A stretch of DNA of 64,000 nucleotides from Bradyrhizobium erythrophlei (GTDB taxonomy: Bacteria; Pseudomonadota; Alphaproteobacteria; Rhizobiales; Xanthobacteraceae). The notes below the pieces were generated by a model. That model made no database searches and was not told where the DNA came from. It saw nothing but the letters and a program-made list of their open reading frames with translations. The translations under genes and the position numbers were made by a program. The stretch spans positions 5,941,501 through 6,005,500 of the forward strand of contig FSRD01000001.1 in NCBI GenBank assembly GCA_900129675.1. Direction: 5' to 3'. Below are positions 45,592-55,229 of the stretch, one piece after another (positions within the stretch are counted from its first letter, which is position 1; each line of letters starts with the position of its first letter).

Positions 45592-45690
45592 GGTATCCGC
45601 CGATAGGCGGACGGGCAGCGGGCTGCTTCCCAGCCTGACCAGTTCGACAAATCTGGAATTCAAATTGGCAAACGCCTGTGAAATATCCAT
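45592..45690 (-). pseudogene. 5' stub of a gene cut by the IS
   Basis: ATG 45690 with TAGGAGACG upstream opens MDISQAFANLNSRFVELVRL, which runs into the IS end after 33 codons. No continuation in frame was recognised on the far side of the IS. Family unknown. The 45700-46004 region upstream shows no gene I can support. Confidence 0.5.
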
Positions 45691-46004
45691 AGTCGTCTCC
45701 TAAAAGGGTGCGATGAGATTTGCAGTGCTTTGCGCCACGTCCAGCGACAATCTCAACGCACCCTGAGCCGCACGTGGCGAAACCGCCCTCTCGGAGCAGT
45801 CGGTTTTCAGGGGCTGGCAAAATTCATTGCCGGGCCGAGTGGCTGTCGAGCCGCCGGAGGAGTAAGCTGTGCCCTGTTGCGCATGTCTTGAGACACGGCA
45901 AGCCCGCCAAAGGTGGTGGCCGCCGCGATAAGCGAGGCCGACGGCTGTCCGCCTTTGCGGGATGCGGGCAAGTCCTTTGACGCGGCTTCAGAGGGAGGAT
46001 CATC

Positions 46005-46388
46005 ATGAACATTGATGAGGTTCGACAGGTTATCGACGGGGCAAATCGCAAGTTTAGTGCAGCCGCCGCCAGCAAGGACTATGCCGGTATGGCTGCGCTC
46101 TATACCGAAGATGCCAAGGTTCTGCCGCCCGATGCGCCGATTGTTTCGGGGAGGAAGGCGATAGAGGAATTTTGGCGTACGGCGGCGAACGCACTCGGGC
46201 TGATAGACGCCACTCTCAAGACGATCGACCTTGAGATCGCCGGCGACACCGCCTACGAGATTGGCGAGGCCGACCTGAAACTCAGCTCCGGGCAGGCGAA
46301 GGTAAAGTATCTTCTCGTTTGGCTCCGAAGTCGGGATGGCCAGTGGCACGCGCATCGCGACATCTGGAATAACATGCCGACGGGCTAG
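46005..46388 (+). CDS. NTF2-like (SnoaL/DUF4440) protein
   Basis: The 127-residue protein has the NTF2-like pattern: helix MNIDEVRQVIDGANRKFSAA, MAALYTEDAKVLPPDAPIVS, a KAIEEFW helix, and curved-sheet strands ending RDGQWHAHRDIWNNMP. GAGGGAGGA lies 5-6 bases before the ATG. No signal peptide. Such cone-fold proteins bind or isomerise small molecules; the substrate is not inferable. A paralogue with signal peptide follows at 46864. Confidence 0.82.
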   Translation: MNIDEVRQVIDGANRKFSAAAASKDYAGMAALYTEDAKVLPPDAPIVSGRKAIEEFWRTAANALGLIDATLKTIDLEIAGDTAYEIGEADLKLSSGQAKVKYLLVWLRSRDGQWHAHRDIWNNMPTG

Positions 46389-46863
46389 AGTGGGCAAGAG
46401 TATCAAGGCTACCGATAGTCCTCTACTTCGGGAATTGGCCCGCTGCCGAAATGGGGTGCTGCAGCAAGTCGGCAGCTATCTGGGGTACACCGGCCGTGGC
46501 GCTAACCCATTCGGGAAGGCAGCCCGTGACCCAACTGCGACATCTAATCTGATAAATGCCGAGTGTGGGTTGAGCAACGTTTCCTACTCGCCGCCTGACG
46601 CGACGTGCCAATAGCTGCGGGGGCATCCCATGGCAATGCAGAAACTCTCCTGAGTTTTCTGAGCAGGAGTCGCTGTCGGATATCTGCTTGGGGATAATCG
46701 CCACCCGTGCTTCTCGATCCGAACGAAACTCCAGATCGAAAGGTCGCGCCCGCGACCTTGCAGAGCGTCGTCCGGTTCCCAGTTGAGCCTGCGCTTTACG
46801 GTGCACCGCCGTGGTGTTAGTTCTTCACACGCTCACCATAGCAAATTTAAAAGGGAGGATTTC
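46389..46863. other. gene-poor stretch
   Basis: Between the two NTF2-like genes there is no recognisable gene. A 127-codon minus-strand frame (46423-46806) is Arg/Cys-rich and lacks a ribosome site. Promoter for the 46864 gene is expected here but was not identified. Confidence 0.4.
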
Positions 46864-47304
46864 GTGCGCTTGATTCATGCAGCGGCATTCGCTCTTTGTT
46901 TGCTCACAGTCGCTCCGGTGGGGTCCTTTGCCGGTGACCCCAAGAGCGATGTCTCGGCGGCTTACGCAGCATTTGATGCGGCGTTCAACACGGGCGACGC
47001 GAAGGCCGTTGCCGCCTTATATCTGCCGAACGCGAAGGTGCTACCGCCAACCCACGAGGTGGTGTCGGGTCCGGCGGCGATCGAGAAGTTTTTCGCCGGA
47101 CTGCACACCAACGGCGTAACGGACCACAAACTTGAGGTGATCGACGCGGGGGGCGATGACAAGGTCGTCTATGGCACGGCAAACTGGAGCGCCAAAGGCA
47201 AGGACAAGGATGGCAAGCCAGCGAACTTCTCTGGCCTCGCCACCCACGTGTTCGAGCGTCAGGCGGATGGTTCGCTGAAGCTGAGGTTACATACCTTCAA
47301 CTAA
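46864..47304 (+). CDS. exported NTF2-like (SnoaL/DUF4440) protein
   Basis: The product is 146 residues from GTG 46864, with AAGGGAGGA seven bases upstream. A Sec signal peptide (LIHAAAFALCLLTVAPVGSFAG) precedes an NTF2-like domain (ALYLPNAKVLPPTHEVVSG, FFAGLHTNGVTDHKLEVID, ATHVFERQADGSLKLRLHTF). It lies 43 bp before the cyclase-ATPase gene and could be co-transcribed with it. Role unknown. Confidence 0.82.
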   Translation: MRLIHAAAFALCLLTVAPVGSFAGDPKSDVSAAYAAFDAAFNTGDAKAVAALYLPNAKVLPPTHEVVSGPAAIEKFFAGLHTNGVTDHKLEVIDAGGDDKVVYGTANWSAKGKDKDGKPANFSGLATHVFERQADGSLKLRLHTFN

Positions 47305-47347
47305 GCTGGCCGTACGTGTCGCCTGACGCCACGCGAGGAGACTTTGC

Positions 47348-50300
47348 GTGGATATCGCGGAATGGCTTCGTGGTCTTGGGCTGGAACGCTACACACAGGC
47401 CTTCCAGGATGCCGAAGTCACGACTGAGGTCCTGCCAGAGCTGACCGAAGCCGACCTACGGGAGCTGGGGCTCCCGCTCGGGCCGCGCAAGATCGTGCTC
47501 AAGGCGATCCAGGCCCTGGCCGGCGCTCCGACGACAGTCCTGCTGCCGGAGGCGGCGGGAGAGGAAGCTGGGTCGAAGGCGGCTCCGATCCCGGTTGAGG
47601 CCGGGCGGCGGCAACTGACGGTGATGTTCGTCGACTTGGTGGGCTCGACGGCGCTTTCGTCCCGGCTCGATCCCGAAGAGATGGGCGAGCTGATCCGGAA
47701 TTACCAGAACATGGTGGCCGGCGAGATCACGCGCTTCGAGGGACACATCGCCAAGTTTCTCGGCGATGGCGTGCTCGCCTACTTCGGCTGGCCCCGGGCG
47801 CACGAGGACGAGGCCGAGCGCGCGGTCCGGGCGGGCCTCAGCCTCACCGCGGCAGTCGCCGCGCTCGCCGCGCCGGGGGGCGGTGCGCTCGCGGCGCGGG
47901 TAGGCATCGCTACCGGGCTGGTCGTCGTCGGTCACCTCGTCGGCGAGGAAGAGGCGCGCGAGCGGGCGGTGGTCGGCGAGACCCCGAACCTGGCGGCGCG
48001 GCTGCAGGGGGTGGCGGAGCCGGGGCGTGTGGTCGTTGCCGAGGCCACACGCCGCCTACTCGGTGATCTATTCGCCTACCGCGATCTGGACGCGCTGCGC
48101 CTGAAAGGCTTCGCCGAGCCGGTTCGGGCTTGGAGCATCCTCGGCGAGGGGACTGCCGAGAGCCGGTTCGACGCCCGACACGGCGCGTCCACCACCGCGT
48201 TGGTGGGGCGCGACCAGGAACTGGCGCTGCTGCTGGACCGGTGGGAGCGGGCGAAGGAGGGCGAAGGGCAAGTGGTTCTGCTCGCCGGCGAGCCGGGCAT
48301 CGGCAAGTCCTGCCTCGTCCACGGCCTGCGCGAGCGGCTCGGCAGCGAACCGCGTACGCCGCTGAGGCACTATTGCTCGCCTTATCACGCCAACAGCGCA
48401 CTCTATCCGGTTATCGGCCTTCTCGAGCGAGCCGCGGGGCTACAGCGAGGGGACCCACCGGAGCGTCAGCTCGACAAGCTCGAGACGATGCTGGCCCTCG
48501 CGGTGGAGAACGTCCAAGAGAGCGCTCCGCTTTTCGCGGACTTGCTCGCAATCCCAACCGGCCGGCGCTATCGGCCATTGGACCTGAGCCCGCAGCACAA
48601 GAAGGAGAGGATATTCCAAGCGCTACTCGATCAGCTGGCGGGCTTGTCATCGCGCCAACCAGTGCTGGCACTTTACGAGGACGTGCACTGGATCGACCCA
48701 ACCACGCTCGATCTGCTGGGCCGGGTTGTCGATCGGGTGCAGCGCCTGCGGGCGCTGGCCGTGATCACTTTCCGGCCAGAATTCGCCCCGCCGTGGACCG
48801 GGCACGGGCACGTCACCGCTCTCTCGCTGAGCCGGCTGGGGCGGCGGCAGGTCGCTGCCGTCATCGGGCGGGTGACCGGGGGCAAGCGGCTTCCAGACGA
48901 GGTGCTTGAGCAGATCCTGGCCAAGACCGACGGCGTGCCCTTGTTCGTGGAGGAATTGACCAAGACGGTGCTCGAGTCCGGTCTGCTCGAGGACACGGGC
49001 GACTGCTACGAGCTGACCGGCCCGCTACCGCCGCTGGCAATCCCGGCGACGCTTCAGGACTCCTTAATGGCCCGGCTCGATCGGCTGGCGCCGGTCAAGG
49101 AGGTGGCTCAGATGGCCGCGTGCATCGGGCGCGAGTTCTCCCACGAGCTTCTGGCCGCGGTGGCGTCGCCCGGTGAGAACGCGCTCGGGGATGCACTCGC
49201 CCAGCTGCTCACCGCGGAGCTGATCTTCAGGCGCGGCGTACCGCCCAAGGTCGGCTACAGCTTCAAGCACGCCCTGGTTCAAGATGTTGCCCACGAGAGC
49301 CTGCTCAAGAGCCGGCGGCAGCAGATCCACGCGCGGATCGCCGCCGTTCTCGAGGAGTGCTTTCCGACGGTCGCCGAGACCGAGCCCGAGACGCTGGCGC
49401 AGCATCTCACCGAGGCCGGGCTGGCCGACCGGGCCGTGGGCTATTGGCTGCGGGCCGGCAGAAACGCCGCCGAGCGCTCCGCCAATCTCGAAGCGATCAG
49501 CCACCTGTCGAAAGGGCTGGAGGCGCTGAACAGGCTGCCGGAGGATCCGGAGCGGGACCGGCAGGAACTCGCATTGCAGACAGCGATCGGCACGCCGCTG
49601 ATCGCTGTCCACGGCTACGCCGCGCCGCAAACCGGTGCGGCCTACAGTCGGGCGCGCCTTCTGTGCGAGCGGCTCGGAGATGCGGGCGCCCTGTTCGCCA
49701 CGCTCAGCGGTGAGTTCACGTATCACTTCGTGCGCGGTGACTATGGCATGATGCGGCAGCTGGCCGAAGAGGCGCGGCGCACATCGGAGCGCACCGCGGA
49801 TGCGGCTCTTCGGCTTGCGGCACACCGTCTGTCCGGGCTCACAGCCCTGCACGTCGGCGCGTTTGTCGAAGCACGCTCCGAATTCGAGGCGATCTTGCGC
49901 CTCTATGACCCGAGCCAACATCGCCCGCCACCGGTCCATTACGTCCACGATCCGAAGATTTCGGCGCTCGCCTATCTCCCGGTCATCCTCTGGATCCTGG
50001 GCTATCCGGAGCAGGCGCGACGCGGGAGCGTGGCGGCGTTGCAGTACGCCGAGGTATTAAACCAGGCGAACCTCACCGCTCATGTCCGAGTTTACGGCGG
50101 CGCCGGGCTTGCCGAGCTTCTTCGCGATACGGCGGCGGTGCGGGGGCATGCCGATGCGATCATCAGTCTCGCCGATCAGCACAGCTTGCATTACTTCCGG
50201 CTGAGCGGTCTGATCCTGAGAGGCTGGGTGATGGCTCAGGAAGGAGCCACCGAGGCGGGGCCGGCGCTGATGCGCCAGAGTGCCGCTGAGCGGCTTGCCT

Positions 50301-50719
50301 TGGGCGTCCGCTGGTACCAGATCCGATATCTGTGCATGCTGGCGGCAACCCACCTGCAAGCGGGCGCCGCCGAAGAAGGCTTGGGCGTCATCGCCCAAGC
50401 GACGGATCTCGTCGCGCGAAACAACGAGCATATGTGGGAGGCGGAACTGCGCCGGCTTGAGGGTGAGTTGCGGTCCGCGCAGGGTGCATCCCCGGCCGAC
50501 GCCGAGTCCTGTTTTGAGCAGGCGCTGGCAACGGCGCGGGGTCAGGGCGCCAAGTCATTCGAGCTGCGCGCCGCGATCAGTCTCGCCCGACTCCGGCGCG
50601 ACCAGGGCAAGCACCCTGAGGCCCGCGCTCTGCTCGCGCCGGTCTATGGCTGGTTCACCGAGGGCTTCGACACCCGGGACCTGAAGGAAGCGAAGGCGCT
50701 ACTCGACGAGCTCTCGTGA
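47348..50719 (+). CDS. SAM domain, class III cyclase, AAA ATPase, TPR signalling protein
   Basis: The protein has 1123 residues. SAM domain 1-58 (WLRGLGLERYTQAFQDAEVT); adenylate/guanylate cyclase about 88-265 with metal Asp96 (FVDLVGST) and Asp140 (FLGDGVLAYFG); AAA_16 ATPase with Walker A GEPGIGKS (314-321) and Walker B-like LALYEDVHWIDPTT; then a long TPR region. GTG 47348 has GAGGAG seven bases before. A cytoplasmic regulator making cyclic nucleotide under ATPase/TPR control; a typical family of Bradyrhizobium-like genomes. Ligand unknown. Confidence 0.93.
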   Translation: MDIAEWLRGLGLERYTQAFQDAEVTTEVLPELTEADLRELGLPLGPRKIVLKAIQALAGAPTTVLLPEAAGEEAGSKAAPIPVEAGRRQLTVMFVDLVGSTALSSRLDPEEMGELIRNYQNMVAGEITRFEGHIAKFLGDGVLAYFGWPRAHEDEAERAVRAGLSLTAAVAALAAPGGGALAARVGIATGLVVVGHLVGEEEARERAVVGETPNLAARLQGVAEPGRVVVAEATRRLLGDLFAYRDLDALRLKGFAEPVRAWSILGEGTAESRFDARHGASTTALVGRDQELALLLDRWERAKEGEGQVVLLAGEPGIGKSCLVHGLRERLGSEPRTPLRHYCSPYHANSALYPVIGLLERAAGLQRGDPPERQLDKLETMLALAVENVQESAPLFADLLAIPTGRRYRPLDLSPQHKKERIFQALLDQLAGLSSRQPVLALYEDVHWIDPTTLDLLGRVVDRVQRLRALAVITFRPEFAPPWTGHGHVTALSLSRLGRRQVAAVIGRVTGGKRLPDEVLEQILAKTDGVPLFVEELTKTVLESGLLEDTGDCYELTGPLPPLAIPATLQDSLMARLDRLAPVKEVAQMAACIGREFSHELLAAVASPGENALGDALAQLLTAELIFRRGVPPKVGYSFKHALVQDVAHESLLKSRRQQIHARIAAVLEECFPTVAETEPETLAQHLTEAGLADRAVGYWLRAGRNAAERSANLEAISHLSKGLEALNRLPEDPERDRQELALQTAIGTPLIAVHGYAAPQTGAAYSRARLLCERLGDAGALFATLSGEFTYHFVRGDYGMMRQLAEEARRTSERTADAALRLAAHRLSGLTALHVGAFVEARSEFEAILRLYDPSQHRPPPVHYVHDPKISALAYLPVILWILGYPEQARRGSVAALQYAEVLNQANLTAHVRVYGGAGLAELLRDTAAVRGHADAIISLADQHSLHYFRLSGLILRGWVMAQEGATEAGPALMRQSAAERLALGVRWYQIRYLCMLAATHLQAGAAEEGLGVIAQATDLVARNNEHMWEAELRRLEGELRSAQGASPADAESCFEQALATARGQGAKSFELRAAISLARLRRDQGKHPEARALLAPVYGWFTEGFDTRDLKEAKALLDELS

Positions 50720-50880
50720 CAACGCCATCGAAATGAGCAACAACTTCCGGTGTTGGCCTTCTCGACCGTCCCGCCACTTGCTCCGACCATCGGCTGGCTG
50801 GGGTAATGCTGACATGGACAGCGCGGTGCAAAATCGGCGCTCTTGACCCGGAGCGGTCATCGATAGATCGTCGTGCGCGG

Positions 50881-51696
50881 TTAGCCAAATCGAATGGTGA
50901 TTTCTTCGAGTGGAATGCCGGCAGCTTTGGTGGTCCAGCGTTCGCCTGGCTTCACCGGCATCGCGAGAGTCAACGTGCCCGTCGAAATGACTTCGCCCGC
51001 GCACAGTGGCGGGTTGTGTGGATCATTTGCCAGCAATTCGACCAGATGGCGCAGCGCCCTCAGAGGACTGTCGAGCACGAGCGAGCCACCGCCGCGCTGC
51101 ATCAGCTTGCTGTCGCAATAGAGTTCAGCCTCAAATGTGGATAGTTCTCGTTGCCACTCTGTCCTGCGTGGAGCGAATGCGTGACGCGCTCCAATCAGCG
51201 GCGCTCCATGCACGCCATTCGCGGCGACCGTATCTGCAGCCAAGAATTTCCAGTCAGGAAAGATCGACTGCACGATCTCATAGCCCAGAGCGATCCACTC
51301 CACACAATCGACCAGCGCGCTATCGCTCATGGTGGGCCCCGGCGCCGCCCCCAGGCCGAACATGATCTCCGGTTCGATCCGGGGCTCGGAGAAATCATTC
51401 AAAGCCATGACCTGCATGTCCGCGAGTTCGTGCGTCGTGCGGCTGGTGATATATCCCAAAACCGGCGATTGAACGCCAAATGCCTTCCACATTTGGTGGT
51501 TTGTAAAACCGATTTTTCGGCCGGTTATTCTCTCACCGCGGGCTTCAAAGGCGGCACGAAGCAGCGGCGTGACCCGATAGGCTTTTGCCAAGGTTAGCCC
51601 GCCAGGCCGGGAAGAAAATGTGGGAATTTGATAATGGCTGGACAATGAGGTGATGACCTCCTTGGCAACCGCTTCGATCTCCGCTTGCGCAGTCAT
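50881..51696 (-). CDS. 2-keto-4-pentenoate hydratase / fumarylacetoacetate hydrolase-family enzyme
   Basis: The 271-residue protein has the MhpD-type fold: GRKIGFTNHQMWKAFGVQSP, the acidic metal site in EPRIEPEIMFGLG, and C-terminal GEVISTGTLTLAMPVKPGER. These enzymes hydrate 2-hydroxypentadienoates in meta-cleavage of aromatics or act as related decarboxylases. No other pathway gene is adjacent except an oxidase relic, so the substrate is open. Confidence 0.9.
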   Translation of the reverse strand: MTAQAEIEAVAKEVITSLSSHYQIPTFSSRPGGLTLAKAYRVTPLLRAAFEARGERITGRKIGFTNHQMWKAFGVQSPVLGYITSRTTHELADMQVMALNDFSEPRIEPEIMFGLGAAPGPTMSDSALVDCVEWIALGYEIVQSIFPDWKFLAADTVAANGVHGAPLIGARHAFAPRRTEWQRELSTFEAELYCDSKLMQRGGGSLVLDSPLRALRHLVELLANDPHNPPLCAGEVISTGTLTLAMPVKPGERWTTKAAGIPLEEITIRFG

Positions 51697-51858
51697 ACGA
51701 GAAGTCTACACCAAGGCGCCGACAGATCATCAGCTCGACCAGATGACTGTCCTTGGCCCCGAGCCAAACGGCGCTAAGCCGTCACCTCGTCGCAAGTCTT
51801 CAACGGTACCCTGTTAAGATCGGGGGTGTTGCGAGGCATTCGCCAGGCTGGATGCCAC

Positions 51859-52020
51859 TCATCTGAACCGCAGATTGTCGCGCGAGAGCTGGCTGATCGC
51901 GGCGCAACCCATCAGCTTCATATCGCGCTCTATTTCAGCTTGCATTAGGTCGAGCGCCCGCTCGACGCCAGCTTGGCCGGCGGCAGCTAAAGCCTTGATG
52001 CCCGCCATGTCCGGAGCTGG
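51859..52020 (-). pseudogene. C-terminal remnant of an FMN-dependent alpha-hydroxy-acid oxidase
   Basis: The ~50 codons reading ALAAAGQAGVERALDLMQAE, then KLMGCAAISQLSRDNLRF and a stop, match the C-terminal end of the lactate-oxidase/LldD family. The upstream catalytic barrel is missing. The rest of 51697-51858 is intergenic. Confidence 0.6.
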
Positions 52021-52184
52021 CACGAAGCTGCCGCTCCCGGATGTCCGCCATTCGGTCGCTAACGGAGAGACACCCGACATACCCACTAGGCCGGACCCAC
52101 AACAGAAGTTAGGACCGCGCACTCGATGATGAGCAGAGAGTGTGTCGCCCGAAAATAAGAACGCCGAACGAAGATAAGGCGTTG

Positions 52185-52460
52185 CTACTGGCTGATCACA
52201 GATGCTGCTGAGCGTGGTGTCGTGATCGGGGCAGCGTGCCGATGGACAAGTTTCCAAACGTCGTGCTCCAAGCGAAATACGCTGGTCACACGCAGAGCCA
52301 ATGTGGCCGTTTGATCGCTTCCGCCAACCTTAGCGTGCCCTCGCTCCACTTCGACGACACAGGCAAGACCATCCGATACATATTTCGCCATCAGGTCCAC
52401 GCTGGTGACGTCGCCGTCGCGGTAGTTCGAGGCCGCACCGGCAATTGTTTCTTCGACCTT
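52185..52460 (-). pseudogene. C-terminal remnant of an NTF2-like (SnoaL) protein
   Basis: Reads SNYRDGDVTSVDLMAKYVSD, then DQTATLALRVTSVFRLEHDV and WKLVHRHAAPITTPRSA, the second half of SnoaL-like proteins. The N-terminal half is absent. A plus-strand frame at 52445-52789 was considered and left out because it has no recognisable family or ribosome site. Confidence 0.6.
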
Positions 52461-52944
52461 TTGCGGCCGCGCATGAGGCATGCGGTGGGCGCGAAGGCAT
52501 GGAAGCGGCAGTGGAAGCTGCTGCGCGAAAGTGGGCGAGGGGCGAAGATTGGTATCGGTTATCGGCCGATCCCGACCTTGTGCGGGCCACATTCGCTGCC
52601 GCCGCCGGGTTGTTCGATGTGGCCTTCGGCACGCACTTCAGGGCGGCGTCGGCACAGGCGGCTGGCTCGTCCAAGTTCCTGGAGCGCCATGGCGCCACCA
52701 TTTGCGCGATCCTGCGTCATGCGCTCGAGTTGCCTCCGGAAACGGGCCAAGACGAAATCTTCCAGGGTGGCGCAATTTCAGTTGGATGACGCGCAGATTC
52801 AATTGAATTACGCAGGTGGCTCTGCATCATGTCCCGGGATCGGTTCGCATAAGGTTTCTTACGCGAAAATGCCTCAACCTACCGGAGACAGACCCACCTA
52901 AGGGGTGGAAGCGTCCAGGCAGACTCTAATAGAGCAGGAATGAC

Positions 52945-54025
52945 TCAGATCGAACCCGAAACGACAGCCGTGAAACAGAGCGACGCTCCGAGTGCAAAGT
53001 CGGTGATGGTCGCGGGATGAATGGAGCCCGTGTAGACAGCACGAGCGATCCCGTCAGGTTTTGGCAGCAATGCAAGCAAATCGGTTTCGAGTGGCCAAAG
53101 ACCCTCGTACAGAGAATATATCTTGCTGATTTGGTCATCGGTCAGGTCACGTCGGACTCGGGTCCAGTCCTTTCCCCGTCCGAGTCCTAAAACGTTCACG
53201 ATCCCGTTTTGCAACATGAGATTTCGTTCGCGTGTGGGGCGTAGCGCGACAGGCTTGGGCAAACAGCACGCGTTGAAGGACCGCCCGTATCCGCAGCCGC
53301 ACATATCGCCGGGCTTCAGTGGCCTGATTGGCGGATCCTTCTTTAGGAAATCGCGTTCCCTTTCAGTTCTGCCGAACTCGTCCTGATAGTGGACATGGCC
53401 ATCCTCGAACTTCGCAAACATCTCGCCGCCGAAATGCCAGAGTTCGTCTTTGGGCGGCAGAAGAGTTTTCCGTAGCTCACTCCAAGGCTCGGAAACGCTT
53501 TCTTCTGGATATAGCCATTCTTTGCGGCCGGCGGCGATATAGCGGTGCGCGCGCGACTTTAGGACATAGTTGATCCGAACAACTTCTTGGCTCGACAGCT
53601 TTCGCTTACGGATGAATGCATCATTGCGAGCCATCGAGTGCCGGTAATTGCGCGCAAATGTTCGTTTATCACCAGGCTTCGTCGATGGATCGCGCGCGTA
53701 CTCGAGATTTGTAAGAATTAGGCAGAAGTTGCGGGTAAGTGGAAAAATAGTCTGCGAAGCCTTCAAAGCAATCGCTGGATCATTTGGGTACGCGCATTCC
53801 CGTGCCTTGGAGCAGCGTGATTGTAGATCGTGACGGGGTGGTCGCTGATGACGAATTTCACATCCGCGTCTTCGGCAGAGACGATCTCGCGCACCCCCTC
53901 AGCCCAGATCGTGCAGTGAAGCATGCGAATACCTTGCATCTCAAACATCAATTTGTTCTGAGTGAGCGTTGGATACCGGGCCTTCTGAGCTGGCCCCGGT
54001 TGTCTGAACAAAAATTCCGCGTCGA
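52945..54025 (-). pseudogene. DUF4238 protein with SEC-C motif, 3' part, frameshifted
   Basis: Reading from the IS end, the frame (MLHCTIWAEGVREIVSAEDA, VKFVISDHPVTIYNHAAP) shifts near 53800 and continues as ECAYPNDPAIALKASQTIFP... to 52945. A SEC-C-type zinc motif (GDMCGCGYGRSFNACC) follows the DUF4238 region. The N-terminal part is on the other side of the IS at 55230-55601. Insertion plus frameshift make it a pseudogene. Fold and role of DUF4238 are not established. Confidence 0.75.
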
Positions 54026-54046
54026 TAAGTGGAGCCTCTGCCGAGG

Positions 54047-54874
54047 TTAGGCCGCCGCGCGGAGCGGCGGAAGATCGAAGTAGGCTTGATCCGGGGTCAT
54101 GTCGTCAAGACTCGAATGAGGACGTCGGCCGTTGTAAAAGTCGAGATACCGGCCGATCGAATGTCGCGCCTCGCCGACGGTTTCGTAGGCTCGCAGATAG
54201 ACCTCCTCGTATTTGACGCTGCGCCACAGCCGTTCGACGAACACATTGTCCCGCCAGGCCCCTTTGCCATCCATGCTGATGGCGATGCCATTGCTGGCGA
54301 GCAGGCCGGTGCACGCCGCGCCGGTGAACTGAGAGCCCTGATCGGTGTTGAAGATGTCCGGCTTGCCGTGGCGAGCCAAGGCATCTTCCAGGGTCTCGAC
54401 GCAGAAGGCCGCCTCCATCGTGATCGACAGCCGCCACGACAGAACACGACGTGTCGCCCAGTCCAGCACCACGGCGAGATAGACGAAGCCGTGCGCCATC
54501 GGAATGTACGTGATGTCCATGGCCCAGACCTGGTTCGGCCGCCGGATCTCGATGCCGCGCAGCAGATACGGATAGATCTTGTGGCCGGGCTCGGGCTTGG
54601 TGGTGCGCGGACGGCGATAGAGCGCCTCTATCCCCATCCGCCGCATGAGCGTCTTCACATGCCGGCGGCCGATCTTGCACCCCTGCAAAGCCAGCAGGCC
54701 TCGCAACATACGCGAACCGGCGAAGGGATACTCCAGGTGCAGCCGATCGAGACGCTGCATGATCTCGAGGTCGGCTGAAGAGACTGGACGCGGCAGATAG
54801 TACACGCTGCCGCGACTGACCTTCAAAATCTCTGCCTGCTTGGTGATCGACAGATCGTGCTTACGGTCGATCAT
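54047..54874 (-). CDS. IS3-family transposase OrfB
   Basis: The 275-residue protein is the catalytic half. An HTH_21-like head (ITKQAEILKVSRGSVYYLPR) precedes an rve core with Asp in WAMDITYIPMAHGF, Asp in FNTDQGSQFTGAA and Glu in DNVFVERLWRSVKYEE. The ATG overlaps the orfA stop (ATGA), so coupling or programmed frameshifting may yield OrfAB. Confidence 0.93.
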   Translation of the reverse strand: MIDRKHDLSITKQAEILKVSRGSVYYLPRPVSSADLEIMQRLDRLHLEYPFAGSRMLRGLLALQGCKIGRRHVKTLMRRMGIEALYRRPRTTKPEPGHKIYPYLLRGIEIRRPNQVWAMDITYIPMAHGFVYLAVVLDWATRRVLSWRLSITMEAAFCVETLEDALARHGKPDIFNTDQGSQFTGAACTGLLASNGIAISMDGKGAWRDNVFVERLWRSVKYEEVYLRAYETVGEARHSIGRYLDFYNGRRPHSSLDDMTPDQAYFDLPPLRAAA

Positions 54875-55179
54875 CGCTTTGCGCTCAGCAATCCCGCCTT
54901 GGTGAGCGCGCCTTCTAAAAAATCGTTCTCCAGCGTCAGCTCCCCGATCTTGGCATGCAGCGACTTCACATCGACCGCGGGCGTGGCCGGCGTCCCGCCC
55001 CCCGATCCGAAAATATCGGAGGCGCCGCCCTCAAGCTGTGATTTCCAGGCCGTAATCTGATTGGGGTGAACGTCGAAATGCTCCGCCAGCTGGGCTATCG
55101 TCCGATCGCCCTTGATGGCGGCCAGAGCCACCTTCGCCTTGAAGGCCGGTGAGTGGTTCCGCCGGGGTCGTCTGCTCAT
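54871..55179 (-). CDS. IS3-family OrfA (HTH_Tnp_1)
   Basis: The 102-residue protein has a recognition helix-turn-helix (FKAKVALAAIKGDRTIAQLA, HPNQITAWKSQLEGGA) and a leucine-zipper-like tail (LHAKIGELTLENDFLEGAL). It binds the terminal repeats and pairs with OrfB. Confidence 0.92.
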   Translation of the reverse strand: MSRRPRRNHSPAFKAKVALAAIKGDRTIAQLAEHFDVHPNQITAWKSQLEGGASDIFGSGGGTPATPAVDVKSLHAKIGELTLENDFLEGALTKAGLLSAKR

Positions 55180-55229
55180 GGTCTCTCCTGTTCACGGCAA
55201 TTATCGCCGCTGTCAGGCAGAAATTCCAC

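Noticed and set aside
52445..52789. 114-codon plus frame (MFLRPFAAAHEACGGREG...)
   Set aside because: Partly protein-like but no family, no ribosome site and it overlaps the NTF2 relic; too weak to call.
54029..54778. 249-codon plus frame across the IS3 element
   Set aside because: Antisense of OrfB, which has complete DDE motifs.
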